Shown here: positions 45,605 to 56,534 of the stretch, one piece after another
Layout: each line of letters opens with the position of its first letter
Position numbering within the stretch: the stretch's first letter is position 1
The notes under the pieces: model-generated
The model's input: only the letters and a program-made list of their open reading frames with translations
Databases searched by the model: none
What the model was told of the DNA's origin: nothing
Source: Pelobates cultripes
Taxonomy: Eukaryota; Chordata; Amphibia; Anura; Pelobatidae
Length of the DNA: 64,000 nucleotides
Assembly: GCA_933207985.1 (NCBI GenBank)
Contig: OW240912.1
Coordinates: 255,050,518-255,114,517 of the forward strand
Direction of reading: 5' to 3'
Program-made: the position numbers and the translations under genes

Positions 45605-46330
45605 ATGCCGGCGCCAGCCAGTAGGTGGTGCTGTGTGTGGAGAGAGGCAGGGATGGGAAGCTACATCTTATCCCTGCTTCTCTCTCCTGACTAAATCCAC
45701 AGGGGAGCAGAACATGCAGCCAGCAATTACCAGCGTGCAGAGACAGCCTTCAGATCAGATAAGTGAGGGATGGGGGGTTTCAGGATCTTACCTGGTGTGG
45801 AGTCAGACGTACAGAGTTATACGCTCACCCCTGCAACTAAACACAGACCAAGGTGACCAGGCAAGAAGCCACCTGGGCTGTGAGTCTGTGCAGGAATAGT
45901 GCGCCAAGTCGCAGTACAGGCAAGGATTACCAGAAGAGTAGTTGTGTAAAGCCGAAGTCAGGGGAAGCCAGAGGTCAGAGTAATCAAGGAAATAAGCTAA
46001 GGTCAGAAGCCGGAATCAGTCTGAAGAACACTGGATCAAGACACGTCTGAATCAAGACACCAAGCAGCAGAACCAGAGTGAATGAACTCACCAAGTTCCC
46101 AGGGCGAGGTAGCCTACAGGTCATGTAAGTGAGGGATGCAGGAACATCTTATGCCTGCTTCTCTCTCCTGACTCAATCCGCTGGGGAGCAGCACATGCAG
46201 CCTGCAGAGAAAGCCTACATATCAGGTAAGTGAGGGACAGGGGGACAGCCTACAAATTAGGCAGCCTACAGATCAGGGAAGTGAGGCATGGGGGGGCAGC
46301 CTACATATCAGATAAGCGAAGGATGGGGGC
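45605..46330. repeat. Minisatellite with TCAGATAAGTGAGGGATG units
   Basis: Repeats of AGCCTACAGATCAGGTAAGTGAGGGATGGGGG type occur at 45745-45780 and 46115-46330. A longer unit containing CTGCTTCTCTCTCCTGACT and GGGGAGCAGNACATGCAGCC occurs at 45675 and 46155. An unrelated-looking 330-bp stretch (45785-46105) lies between. Confidence 0.65.
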
Positions 46331-46334
46331 AGCA

Positions 46335-47955
46335 TACAGCAAGGGTCAGCAAGGAGCAGGAAGGTAAAGTAGGAGAAGGAACAGAAATGAGCAGAAAGGG
46401 ACATCAAGTAGCAGAAAGGGTCAGCAATGCATACAAACAAAGGAGGATACAGCTGCAGATCTACAATGTAAGTGAAAAACAAATAATAGTGTAACACTGT
46501 TGGTTAAGTATAAATGCGCTATGTGGAATATCACTTACAAGAAGGATGAAAGATTATTGCCCAAGGGTGCCTCCCCTGATGTAGATGGGGGGTAAGAAAC
46601 CACTCCTCCTGTTTCCAAAGTTCCAAAATAAGCACAGTCAGACTCAGGGTTGTAGAATAAAAAAATCTTCTTTATTTAAAATAAGTAAAAAGATAAAAGC
46701 ATAAGCTCTTATATTACCAGGTCCTACGCGTTTCATCCTCAAAGGACTTCCTCAGGGACCTCCTGGTATTAAAAATATAACAGCAATCACAATAACAAAA
46801 GTAAGCAGTATAATCCCTCCCCCCTGAGTCTATTCTTTTATATGGGTGGCTGGTCTCCTCATTGGTGTTCCCTTGGGCGTTGTTTGTTTGCCGATTTCAT
46901 GACATCACTTCCGGTGCAGCAATTCACATGGATGCTTAATGATGACGTGTGTGTTCCATTGCATGGATACATGCGTTCCACCTATGACTTACATAGTAAA
47001 TAGATTGCTAATGGCATAAAAGCAAAAAAAAATAATAATAACGGAATGGCAATAACTCCACATCTAATCACTGTTATGAAGAAAAAAGAGATCCATTGAT
47101 AAAGATTTGTTCCCCATATATAGAAGAATAATGTATATTATAAACTATAGTGCATTTATCTAAGATTTCATATAGAAAAATTTAAAGCTAACTTTGCATG
47201 TTGTATGTAAACTGCTTCCAAATGAATCTCTAGAATTTTCGCTTGTTTAATATTTCACATTAAATATGGGAATACTGTACCCTTACATAGGAACCCATTA
47301 TGGTTATTAATAAAAAAAATAAAAATAATAAAAAAGATATGATAAAAAATATATATTAAACAATCCATTTAATTTTAATTTTGATTCTGACTCATATACC
47401 GATGATAAAAATGTATATATACACATGAAAAGTGTAGTCAAATATCATTAAAAAAAATGAATGCAAAAAATTTTTTTTAAATATATCAATGGTTAAAAAA
47501 ATTCAAAATATAGAAATGAATGAAGAAAATATAGATAAACAAATCATAAAAGATAAAAAATAAAATGGGTCAGAAATGAGCTGGAAGAGATAGAAGGAGC
47601 AGAAAAGTAAAGTGGGAGAAGGAGTAGGAAGGGGCTGCAAGGAGCAGGAAGGGGCAGCAAGGAGCACAAAGGTAAAGGAGCAGAAAGAATCAGAAGGAGC
47701 ACAAAGGTAAAGTAGGAGGAGCTGGAAATGGCAGCAAGGAGTAGAAAGGAGCTGGAAGGGACAGAAGGATCGCAAAGGTAAAGTAGGAAAAGGAACAGAA
47801 AGGAATAGAAATTAGCAGAAAGGGACAGAAGGAGCAGGAAAGTAAAGGAGAAGAAAGTGCAGCAAGGAACAGAAATGAGCAGGAAGAGACAGCAAGGAGC
47901 AAGAAGGGGTTGGAAGGGGCAGTAGGAGCACACAGGTAAAGTAGGAGAAGGAGTA
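46335..47955. repeat. Purine-rich AGGAGCAGAAAGG repeat array in two blocks
   Basis: Blocks at 46335-46440 and 47565-47955 are built from the same short units (GGAGCAGGAAGG, GTAAAGTAGGAGAAGGA). The DNA between (46500-47560) is AT-rich and includes CCTACGCGTTTCATCCTCA near 46725, a phrase common in the ends of Penelope-like elements. It reads as if an element had split the array. The Leu/Ser/Phe frames on the - strand are artefacts. Confidence 0.6.
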
Positions 47956-49973
47956 GAATGTTCCTGTAATTTGATTAAAGGAACACTACAGTGTCAGGAA
48001 TACATACATACATGTATTGCTGACACCATAGTTGTGAAAATGCTATTCACCCTGGCTTTATGTGATAATGACTATGCCCATCCCATTCATGACACTGTCA
48101 AAAAGGGGCCAAACATGGATTTCATTATAATTATATGTAGAAACTGTGTAAAAACCGTATGGCTCTCATATCCATTTTTAATATTACGGCAGTGTTCTGA
48201 TATTCTGGTTTTGAGATTTCTAGATGTCATACCTTCGTATTGGAGGCCACAAGGGCATTCCAATAGGTAGATTACATTCTTTGTGTTGCAGGTAATGAAA
48301 TATTTTATTATATAAGTTTTATTTGTAATGTTAGACATGAATTGTGTGGTCGTACTAGGAACTGACCCCTGTGTAATTGTACACACAACACATTTTCTAC
48401 ATTTAAAAAAAACCTTCTGTGTTAGATAAAGTAGAAGATTTGGCTGATTTGTTTCTGGTAAAAAAATTGTGAGAAGGTATTTAAAATTAGGGGCATCTCT
48501 AAAAAGAATATTTGGTTTTACAGGAATGATCTTATTTAAAACATCGTCTTGTTGTAGGATATGCTAATGTTTTTGATTTTTTTTTTAATTTCTCTATCTT
48601 TATTACTAAAACAAATATAATTGAATGGACCTTTTTAAAAATGTTTTTATCTCTATATTTGAGAAGGCTATCTCTTTCGTTCAATTTAACATTCGTAATT
48701 ATTAAGTCTAATTTATCTTCTGAATATTTTTTTTCCAAAAATTTAATAAAAATTAATTGTCGTTTGTTCATCAAAATCTTTTAGTTTGGAGCAGTTTCTT
48801 TTTAATCTTAAACACTGGGCTTTTGGGCGCACTTTCAAGCCAGGGAGTATAGTGACAACTTCTTTGATCTATCACAGTGTTTGTGCATACCATTTTTAAA
48901 AATTCTTTATTTTATTGTGCTGGTGATAACATACACGATTGGTGCGCCACGATAGCTATACCAATCACAATATGAACATTCAATGAGAAGCAAAACATGG
49001 CATATATAGAAATAGCACATTTTTAGTTTTTAGTTGAAATCGTTAAGGTGAGATGTCGTGCAGAGCTAGCTATGTGTGGTGATGGGATCTCGCCTGGGTA
49101 TCAGACTCCGGGTACTGTTGAGTACTGGCAGTGTAATGTGCTTTAGACCCTACTGTCTTGTGTACCGTTAATCTGTTGTGGTTTAAATATAGGTTGCGGC
49201 TGCTGTGCGCTCCGTGGTGGCGTGGTACTCATCTTAATGGCGCCCTCAATGCTAGTGAGGTATGAGTGTTCATGGGTAATGGTTCCAAAGGGCGTGTGTG
49301 GGGGGATCTGGTCTGCTTGATGTGGCTGTCGGTCTGAATGTGAGTTGGTCAAGGTTGTTAGTGAGCTCTCGTGTGTCGTGTGCTGAGCATGTCTGGGTAA
49401 GTGGGGGAAACATAAACTTTGTTAACTTTACCACCCAGGGTGGTGGAGTAAGGCTGTGTAAAGTGTTGAATGTCCATCTTGGCACTCTTCTCATGTGGTG
49501 GCCGTTGTGTATCCTCTTTTAGCCTTCTGTCTCGGGGAGAAGGGGATCACAGTCTCTGGGTTCCACTGGTGCGGTGTAAAGACTGCTGCCCCGTTCCTGG
49601 TTGGTGTCAGAGCGTCTGGAGGCAGGTTGAGAGCGGGTAGGAGGGCTGCTGCTTCCGCGGGATTGTGGATCAGGTGTTTAGTTCCTCCCTGCTGGATCTG
49701 TATGGTGCGGGTTGGCCGCCATTAGTACGGTATTTGTCGCTGCCTCAAGAGTGGTAAACGGTCGGTGTGTTCGCCAGGCTAGCGTGCTCCCTGACAGGTC
49801 TGGGAAAAATGCGAGGGACGTCTTCAAATCCGTATGGTGTGTGGTCCCTCACTGCCGCCAGCACTGCTGCCCTGTCTTTGCCGTTCTGCAACCGGAGGAT
49901 CAGGTCTATAGGTATGTTGTCTGGTGCTCTGGGGGATTTTGGCACTCGGAAGAACCCATCGATTCCCACCATT

Positions 49974-50340
49974 TTACCTTGTCGTGGGGTGAGTATGTTG
50001 CCTCAGGAAATGCGGAATCTCCGCGGTTTGGACCTCTTCAGAGATGCCTCGAATTTTGAGGTTGTTTTTCCACCTCCAGTCTTCGATGGCGGTGAAGCGG
50101 TGTTCAGTCTGCTCACTATGCTGTTGGAGCCCCAGGACTGCCTTTTGCAACGTCTCTATCTGTTGTGCTTGGTCCCTGGATGCAGTCTCTAGCACCGCCA
50201 TTCTGCCTGTCACACCTTGTAGGTCGGTACGGATTAGTGCAATGTCCATCAGGATACTCTTCTGGAGGTCTGCCAGAAGTGTCTTCAGCACTGCGGTAGT
50301 CACCAGGTAGTTGTCTTGTTCACCGTGCCACGGTGCAAGC
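49974..50340 (-). pseudogene. L1 ORF1-like protein in element D, split by a MITE
   Basis: The open frame (from the MITE boundary down to 49974) gives a coiled coil, LKTLLADLQKSIL...MAVLETASRDQAQQIETLQKA...HSEQTEHRFTAIEDW, then NNLKIRGISEEV, the standard entry to the L1 ORF1 RRM domain. It then meets a stop after HTHPTTR. Upstream, the same frame continues across the TTAA insertion point of the MITE (…KTQPVAL on the far side at about 50760-50785). A further 0.9 kb with broken frames follows to the 3' end. Confidence 0.7.
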
Positions 50341-50341
50341 T

Positions 50342-50758
50342 TTAAAGGACCACTCTAGGCACCCAGACCACTTCAGCTTAATGAAGTGGTCTGGGTGCCA
50401 GGTCCAGCTAGTGTTAACCCATTTTTTTATGAATGGGTTAAGCCTTCATTGACAGCCGCTAGAGGCGCTTGCGTGATTCTCACTGTGAAAATCACAGTGA
50501 GAGCACGCAAGCGTCCATAGGAAAGCATTGCTAATGCTTTCCTATGCGACCGGCTGAATGCGCGCGCAGCTCTTGCCGCGCGTGTGCATTCAGCCGACAG
50601 GGAGGAACGGAGGAGGATCGGAGGCAGAGAGCTCCCCGCCCAGCACTGGAGCTTTCCAGAGCCGGGCGGGAGGGGGTCCCTGACGGTGGGGACACCCTCA
50701 GGGCACTATAGTGCCAGGAAAACAAGTATGCTTTTCTGGCACTATAGTTGTCCTTTAA
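50342..50758. mobile_element. piggyBac-like MITE with TTAA at both ends
   Basis: 417 bp. The left end is TTAAAGGACCACTCTAGGCA and the right end GGCACTATAGTTGTCCTTTAA. TTAA is at 50342-50345 and 50755-50758. Internal stems: CCCAGACCACTTCA with TGAAGTGGTCTGGG; TCTCACTGTGAAAATCACAGTGAGA shortened to its 9-bp arms; and CATAGGAAAGCATT with AATGCTTTCCTATG. It is non-coding. The copies at 58921 and 63664 are close relatives. Confidence 0.88.
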
Positions 50759-50979
50759 GGCTACAGGCTGAGTCTTTGTCACGATTTTAGGGTCTTCAAG
50801 TGGTTTTTCCAGCTTGTATGCTCAGAGCTCTGTTTGTGTGCGGCCATTCAGCTCGGCTGCTTGACTCCGCCCCTTGTGCATACCTTTTTTCAAAAATTCT
50901 TAGTATTTACAGTACCTTCTTTAATAAAAATCTTAAGATCTAAGAAATTAAAATCATCTTTATGATAGTTATATATTTA

Positions 50980-51083
50980 TTAAGGACCGTTTGTCGGATT
51001 TACCTAGTATGTCCGCGGTCTTTAGGGGGTAAAAATAAAAAATAAAAAAATAACTGGATTCGGCCATAACAGTTCCGCTTTAA
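50980..51083. mobile_element. Short TTAA-flanked MITE in the Penelope relic
   Basis: About 104 bp from TTAAGGACCGTTTGTCGG to CAGTTCCGCTTTAA. Its right part (ACTGGATTCGGCCATAACAG) repeats the end of the minisatellite-bearing repeat near 16500. The Penelope frame is recognisable on both sides. Confidence 0.6.
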
Positions 51084-51557
51084 ATATAAAATGTAAATGT
51101 CCTTTAATTTAAAAAAAAATAGAATTATAGTAAATCTTCCATTTAAAAATGCAAATTTAATTATTAAGTTCCTGGTATTACTATTTATTAATAACCAGTG
51201 GGAGGGGCAGCAGAACTCAAAGCCTTAACATTAGTGGGGCAACCAAAATCTACAAGATATAAACACTTAGTTTGACATTATCCAGTGCATAAATCTCCAA
51301 ATACGACATGTTCTAACAGTCTTTTATTGACTTTTACCTACATTAGTAAGGCTGCTAGATAAATGCAGGTTTTGAAGGCTTTAACATGAGACAAAACAAT
51401 GTGTGTTACAGTAAGAAAATCTTACATGACAAATCCATATTTTAATAAAATATGAATCCTAACCAAATAATCCATCTCTTGTAAGAGTTACACTGGATGG
51501 AAAACTACACAAAATATATCAATCGTCGTCGGAATCACTGTCTTTTCTGGTGGGCAT

Positions 51558-51661
51558 TCAAGTATGAATGGAAGTCATGAGCTGGTCCTGAATCTGCTTT
51601 TGTGGATTTTCCTCAAGATCTGTTTTTACCGCACCAGACTCAGCAAGTTTCCACTCTAATT
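51558..51661 (-). CDS. pdcl3: PDCL3, last coding exon, with an early TGA
   Basis: Acceptor TTTCTTTACAG precedes the exon, which begins in phase with the previous one (G|AA, Glu) and reads [20 protein letters not shown], then [12 protein letters not shown], then TGA (51560-51558). This is the end of the thioredoxin-like domain. The same frame continues after the TGA with MPTRKDSDSDDD and a second stop (51521-51519). That Ser/Asp tail is what phosducin-like 3 proteins normally end with (human DSDSEGD). The TGA thus looks like a single-base change from a Ser codon (TCA) that removes the acidic tail. It may be a real variant, a population allele or a base-call error. The protein would be about 219 residues, against about 240 in human. 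Confidence 0.9.
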
Positions 51662-52332
51662 CTGTAAAGAAAAGTTTGAGAGAAACAGTTAGTGTACATG
51701 TAAACACAGATGAAGAACCATAAGTATGGTGAAGCAGCCAAACATCTGAACAAATTTCTCGATTACGGGTAATATTGACATTCATTTTAGAAATGACCTC
51801 ACATTTTAAATCACCTACTAAAATTCATTCTCGCAATTTGCTGGTTCTCAGAGAAAAATAAATATATATACAGGCATACCCCGCTTTGCGTACCCTCACT
51901 TTAAGTAGATTTGCGAGTACGGACATACCCGCGGGTGTATGTAAAGTGTCTCGTGAGTGCGGACATTCCTGCGCCTCTTCTGTCAGCAAGGGAACAGGAA
52001 ATGGAAGGTTCTATTCTCGCCCGGAGCAGCTCTGCAGTTTCAGAGCAGGCCTCTACCAACACACAGGGGTGACTCCCCGAATATATTTTAAAGTCACAGG
52101 TACATTTCTTTTTCCCTTGCTCATTTAACTCTGCAAAAGATTTGCCCAGTTAAAAAAAAAAAAAAATAACAATTTCCAGTGTACGAAAGCATTCCAAAAA
52201 AGGGTGGGGGTAGATGTTAAGATTACTAGCCTTAATAGATAGGATTTAAGAGAAGAAACCATGCAAATTCTAGCATTTTAAAATACACCAAATTGATGTT
52301 TTATTGAAATAAAACTGTATACAGCGTGAGTG

Positions 52333-53298
52333 TGTGGCGAAACCAGCCTCGCCACTGTCCACTGGAGGAGCCTGGTTGCTCGCCTGCTCTCTTTAGACTA
52401 TGGCCCGGCAGTTAAAACCTTTTATTTTCCCTGCAGAAAAGCGTATTTGTGCCTTTCTGCAGACTGTTAAAGCCATGCTACCCCAGATAGCAATGCCATG
52501 GAGCCCAGCCTATACTGAAAGACTGTATGAAAGACTTTGGCTCCATGGCGATTGAATGTGTATGTTCTATGTGATAAATGTAACCTGGTGTATTTTATTC
52601 TATTTTACTGTCTTTTTACTGCCATGTGCTTAATGGAGTTTTGCCTCTGTCCTTGGAGATAAAGGGATTAATTCCCAATTATCTCCAGGATAGAAGACTC
52701 TGTGGAACTGGTTTGGGGCAGAAAAGCCATGCTTCATTTGGTCACAAAGGACTTCGATCTATCTTTTGAACCAGTGGACCAATTTGGATGATTTTGACAT
52801 ATGTTTGTATTTGGAGTATGCTGATTCTAAAAATGTAAAAATAATGTGGAAAAACTGTATTTCTCTGGCTGTTATAATTACATTACCCATTGTGTAAGGT
52901 AATTGTATCACAGGCAGAGGGGAGAATTTTGTGTGGGAGTGTCTGAGTGTATTGTACGTGTTTATTGTTTGCTTTCCAAAACCCTGTGGGTTGTACTTAT
53001 GTGTATATAAGAACAATAAACCCACAGCTCTGTCTGTTCCTGCTTGACCCTCAAAACAAAGTGTCGTCTCGTTATTGGGGGAATTGGATTGTATGCTAAT
53101 TGCCAGGAGTGTAAGCTGATTGTATGCTTTTCCTGTTCGGCTGTTTCCAGTATTCGTGTGTTTGCTGTTCGGGATTTGGTGAATTTGTGTAGTTTGTGGT
53201 TAGGGAGATTGGTGCTTACAGTAGCTGTCGGTGCATCTGGAAAGGGGAATATCACCTAAACGGTTTTTAACCTCTTATGTGTAAAATGGTCCGTTACA
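52333..53298 (+). mobile_element. Solo LTR, same family as 14-1045, + orientation
   Basis: 966 bp from TGTGGCGAAACCAGCC to GGTCCGTTACA. It has TATATAA (about 53003) followed at once by AATAAA (53011), consistent with promoter and polyadenylation signal reading +. Flanks GAGTG and GATTG (52328-52332, 53299-53303) differ by one base, so the 5-bp duplication is imperfect. It lies in the last PDCL3 intron, antisense to the gene. Confidence 0.75.
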
Positions 53299-53689
53299 GA
53301 TTGTATTAGATTACGGTTACAAATTTTAAATCTATGAATATAACCACTAAAAAAAAGCTTATATAGTGCCAAAATCATTACATCTCCACATGCAAACATT
53401 TTTAACCCTCCTCAAATGCCAGAAGACTTGCAATGCCTCACATGTCTTCTCCACAATGGCTTTCATGAGAGATCTGACCTATTGGAGACAAATGCCCTTC
53501 AACAATTGTTCTTCATAAACCATGCTTTAAAACCTGGCATTCTAACACTATCAATACATTATTTATATCAGTCATGCCTGTAAGTGACTATTGCAATGCA
53601 GTACATACATTGGGAAGTGAAAAAAAAGGTATTGCTTCACTTTAAAAGTGGGGTATGCCTGTATATTTTATATCCCACCTCAATAATAT

Positions 53690-54834
53690 GAGAGCAACAC
53701 GAACCAAGAGAGTCATGCCGGCTCGGACATCCCCTGGATTAACAAGGTCCGCGTCAGATGCTAGGGAACTAGGGCAATCTGACAAGTGGGCTACTGGAAC
53801 AAATCATTCCTGGACACGGAACGAGAAGCTAGACCTGCTTGAATGCTACTACAACAGCAGCCCCAACAAGAGAGGCTACATGAAACATATGTGGGAGCTA
53901 TAGATGAACAAGAGAGCATCATCTACCCTAACACCAAAACAGCTGGTTACACGACGTTTGAACATCTTCAAGAGAAATCTAGTGTCACAACTGGAAATAA
54001 ATAAACTACAGAAGAAATCAATCATGCACCATGAGGAGGAAGAAATTCCCATACCCACATTCTTACCTGCACCAGAGAATTGTCAACCTGAATTCATACC
54101 CCAAGATGGCATAACAGATAAAAGGGAAATGATCCTATTAAAACAAGCAGTCGTTGACCAGTGGACATGACTACCGAAGATCACTGGAAAGCTACCACCA
54201 GACAGCATGCTGGCTTCAGTTAATGAAGCGTTGTCCACAATCCCAACCTGCACCATCACAGAGACCAACAGGCTCATATATGACACAGAATTAGTGGTCC
54301 TCCAGCTACTTGACTACAAGATCAGGCTCAAAGAGAAGCAATGCCCACCATGGAGACTATGACTGGAAGCCAAGATAAAGACAACATGGAAGAAAGTTAG
54401 TAAGCTGGATCAACTTAACAGAGGTGGAAAGATCAAAGACAGATCCTGGCTGCTGCAGAAAAACAAGGATCTGCCTATACCAGAGGCACCGGAAACAGCT
54501 AAGCAAAGACTGACAGCACTGACAACCAGACTGAGCAGATACACCAGAGAAGCAGAGACTAAGAGAATCAATGCCCTCTTTACCAAAGAACCATCCAAGG
54601 TGTATGCACAGCTACAGGGTGACCACCACATCTCCTCGCAAGACCCACCCAAAACTGAGACTGAACAGTACTGGAAGAATATCTGGGAGAAAGAAGCATC
54701 TCATACTACCAAGGCCCAGTGGCTACTAGACCTAAAAGCAGACCACTGCATGCTGCCAGAACAGGAACCAGTCACTATCACAGTTGAAGATATCCAACAG
54801 AGAGCAGCACACATTAAGAGTTGGTCAGCCCCAG
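53690..54834 (+). pseudogene. R4/Dong/Rex6-like non-LTR retrotransposon relic
   Basis: Broken + frames: NEKLDLLECYYNSSPNKRGY with HMWEL (53850-53900), then TPKQLVTRRLNIFKRNLVSQ near 53930, LTTRLSRYTREAETKRINAL near 54520, TETEQYWKNIWEKEASH near 54655 and VTITVEDIQQRAAHIKSW, ending SAP where an RT normally continues GPD. Order and phrasing match the N-terminal region to RT start of R4-clade elements with a restriction-like endonuclease. Assignment is from memory of the family. The RT body is missing because LTR-like sequence begins at 54835. Confidence 0.6.
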
Positions 54835-55195
54835 TGTGAAGGACCGCCTGGCACCTCGACTGGATGCCTCCACCAATCGCTGCTTACTAGTAGCCTGGAG
54901 TACTATATGCACAACACCGGACACCATAAGCACCGTAGCCTCTTACCCACCATAGCTTGACTGGGGTCTTGCTGTCTTCCAACCACCCTGGCCCCAAGCC
55001 CAGGATCCAGCTTCCAGTGGGTGGACCTCTCCTACTCCAGAGAGTCTAGCAGGTATAGCTGTGTAGCTCTTACTGGAGCTAGTGATTATAGCCAGTAGGA
55101 ACAGCTAAGATACTGTGCAGAACTGTCAAACTCCCAGGCCTCTGGTAGAGGACCCGAGAATGAGGAATAAACATACCACCCAGGAGGGGTGAGAA
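54835..55195 (+). repeat. LTR-like fragment
   Basis: It begins TGTGAAGGACCGCCTGGCAC exactly where the R4-like frame stops, and contains GAGGAATAAACATACC (AATAAA near 55166). TG start and AATAAA suggest an LTR. CCTGGCACCTCGACTGG resembles CCTGGCACCCCGACTGG near position 30, in the unmatched U5 part of the first solo LTR. The right end is unresolved. A short (TA)/(CA) tract follows at 55200-55230. Confidence 0.45.
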
Positions 55196-55304
55196 AATCA
55201 AATATATATATATACACACACACACACACTTCCTGAAGGTTGATACTATTTAATGGCCTCTGTTTACATTTGCTTTCTTAAAACACTAGCATATTTTCAC
55301 CTAC

Positions 55305-55513
55305 CATCTTTGGTAAGATTCATGCCACCAAACATAAGTGGCCCGATGAACTGAGTTTGAATGTTTCCATCAAGGTATACAAATATGGTGGGCAGATTCT
55401 CGTCAGGATAGTTGGGAATACAAGTTGTAGAAATGGCTTTTAGGAATTTCACATCTTTAAACTTTCTCGCGAGTACCGATAGGTGCTGATTGATCAGAGT
55501 ACATATTGGGATT
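55305..55513 (-). CDS. pdcl3: PDCL3 coding exon, thioredoxin-like domain
   Basis: Acceptor CTTCTAG, donor G|GTAGGT. With two bases from the previous exon it reads [19 protein letters not shown], then [20 protein letters not shown], then [16 protein letters not shown]. These are the core strands and helices of the phosducin thioredoxin-like fold; it is almost identical to vertebrate PDCL3, and clearly not PDCL2 or PDCL. 209 bp, phase 2 to phase 1. No disabling change. Confidence 0.95.
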
Positions 55514-56534
55514 CTAGAAGCCAAGAGGAGAACCAGAGAGATGCAATTAGTACAGAAATAATCTATAATCTCAAACAAACAGTCTATACTTTTCCAATTG
55601 CAGTAATAAATAAACAATTCAAACATTTTAACCTAAGTGAAGTTAAATACTTGGAATATTCTAGATGACCAGATTTGTCTTCTAAAAGACACAATGTTGT
55701 TAGAATGTTTCTTCAAAACATAAGCTTAAAGATCTCATAAATGGCATACAATTTAAGAAAAACAAATACAAAAAAAAAATTAAAAAGGGAAAAATATATA
55801 AAAATATGCTTACTCGATGTATTTATTTTTATATTATTAATGGTAATAACAATATGGCTTTTGAATGCGTCTTAGAAGGAAGCCAGCTCAATCTAAAATA
55901 TATATATTTTTTGCAAGTAAATAACCTTTGCTTCTCCAACATCAACTAGAAAATACTGAAAAGCCAAAATCTCCCCAGAAGGAAAAGAGTCAATAATTCA
56001 TGCAAAACCTATTTGAAAAAGAAAGTTACAGTGACATAACTTTTTTTTTCTTCATGCAGATTCAAGCAGTATCAATACCAGGAAGTCACAAGATGACTGA
56101 AGGGTATGTTGTTCTATTTCTTCACCACCACTTGGAGCATCTTTCATCTATATAAAGCTTAGAGAGGCTTAGATGTCTGATTCCATAAAAGTGTGTGGCA
56201 ACAGCCAAATAGCGGATTTGCAAATCTGGTCTGCGGAACCATTAAAAGCCCATTTTGTTGAAACAGACTATAATAAAACATGGAAACACTTCAAAAGGAG
56301 ACAAAGTTGCATAAAACCTTCACAGGAACACCTCCTTGTGTATTTAGGTCTCACAAAATATTTAGCAAGAGCTCAGATTAATTCTAGGTATCAAAAGCAG
56401 AGTTGTTACTTGACCCAAGTTGCGGAACAAAATATTAAGATTACTCCATTGCTGATCCTGATCAATGTCGTGGATTAAGTACTATGGATAACCCTTGCAC
56501 TCTTGGATTAATATTGTTTTTTTGCTAGGTTTGT

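Larger units (their letters stand above)
48892..50873 (-). mobile_element. L1-derived non-autonomous element D (ORF1, no ORF2)
   Basis: On the - strand it starts GGGGCGGAGTCAAGCAGCC (50873) and ends CACAATAAAATAAAGAATTT. An 11-bp duplication TTGTGCATACC flanks it (48881-48891 and 50874-50884). Gross length 1982 bp; minus the 417-bp MITE at 50342 it is 1565 bp, in line with elements A, B and C. It lies inside the Penelope relic. Confidence 0.78.
48087..51180 (-). pseudogene. Penelope-like retroelement relic, RT end and GIY-YIG endonuclease
   Basis: On the - strand, three blocks read in order. First (about 51140-50885, split by a MITE): FTFYI...YHKDDFNFLDLKIF, the end of the RT. Second (48880-48532): SCHYTPWLES, then FLEKKYSEDKLDL. 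Third (48386-48087): a GIY-YIG-like domain with NVIYLLECPCGLQYEG, then TSRNLKTRISEH. Such proteins copy their RNA with an RT and cut with GIY-YIG. Stops occur between blocks, and the 5' part of the RT is missing. Element D (48892-50873) sits between blocks one and two. Confidence 0.75.

Noticed and set aside
47503..47933. Leu/Ser/Phe-rich frames that look like membrane proteins
   Set aside because: They are the complement of the purine-rich array.
48892..50873. Ordinary 5'-truncated L1
   Set aside because: It keeps the GGGGCGGAG 5' start and has ORF1 but no ORF2, so it is not a 5' truncation.
51519..51560. TGA in PDCL3 as selenocysteine or programmed readthrough
   Set aside because: PDCL3 is not a selenoprotein, the aligned human position is not Cys, and no SECIS-like context was noticed; a simple nonsense change or base error is more likely.
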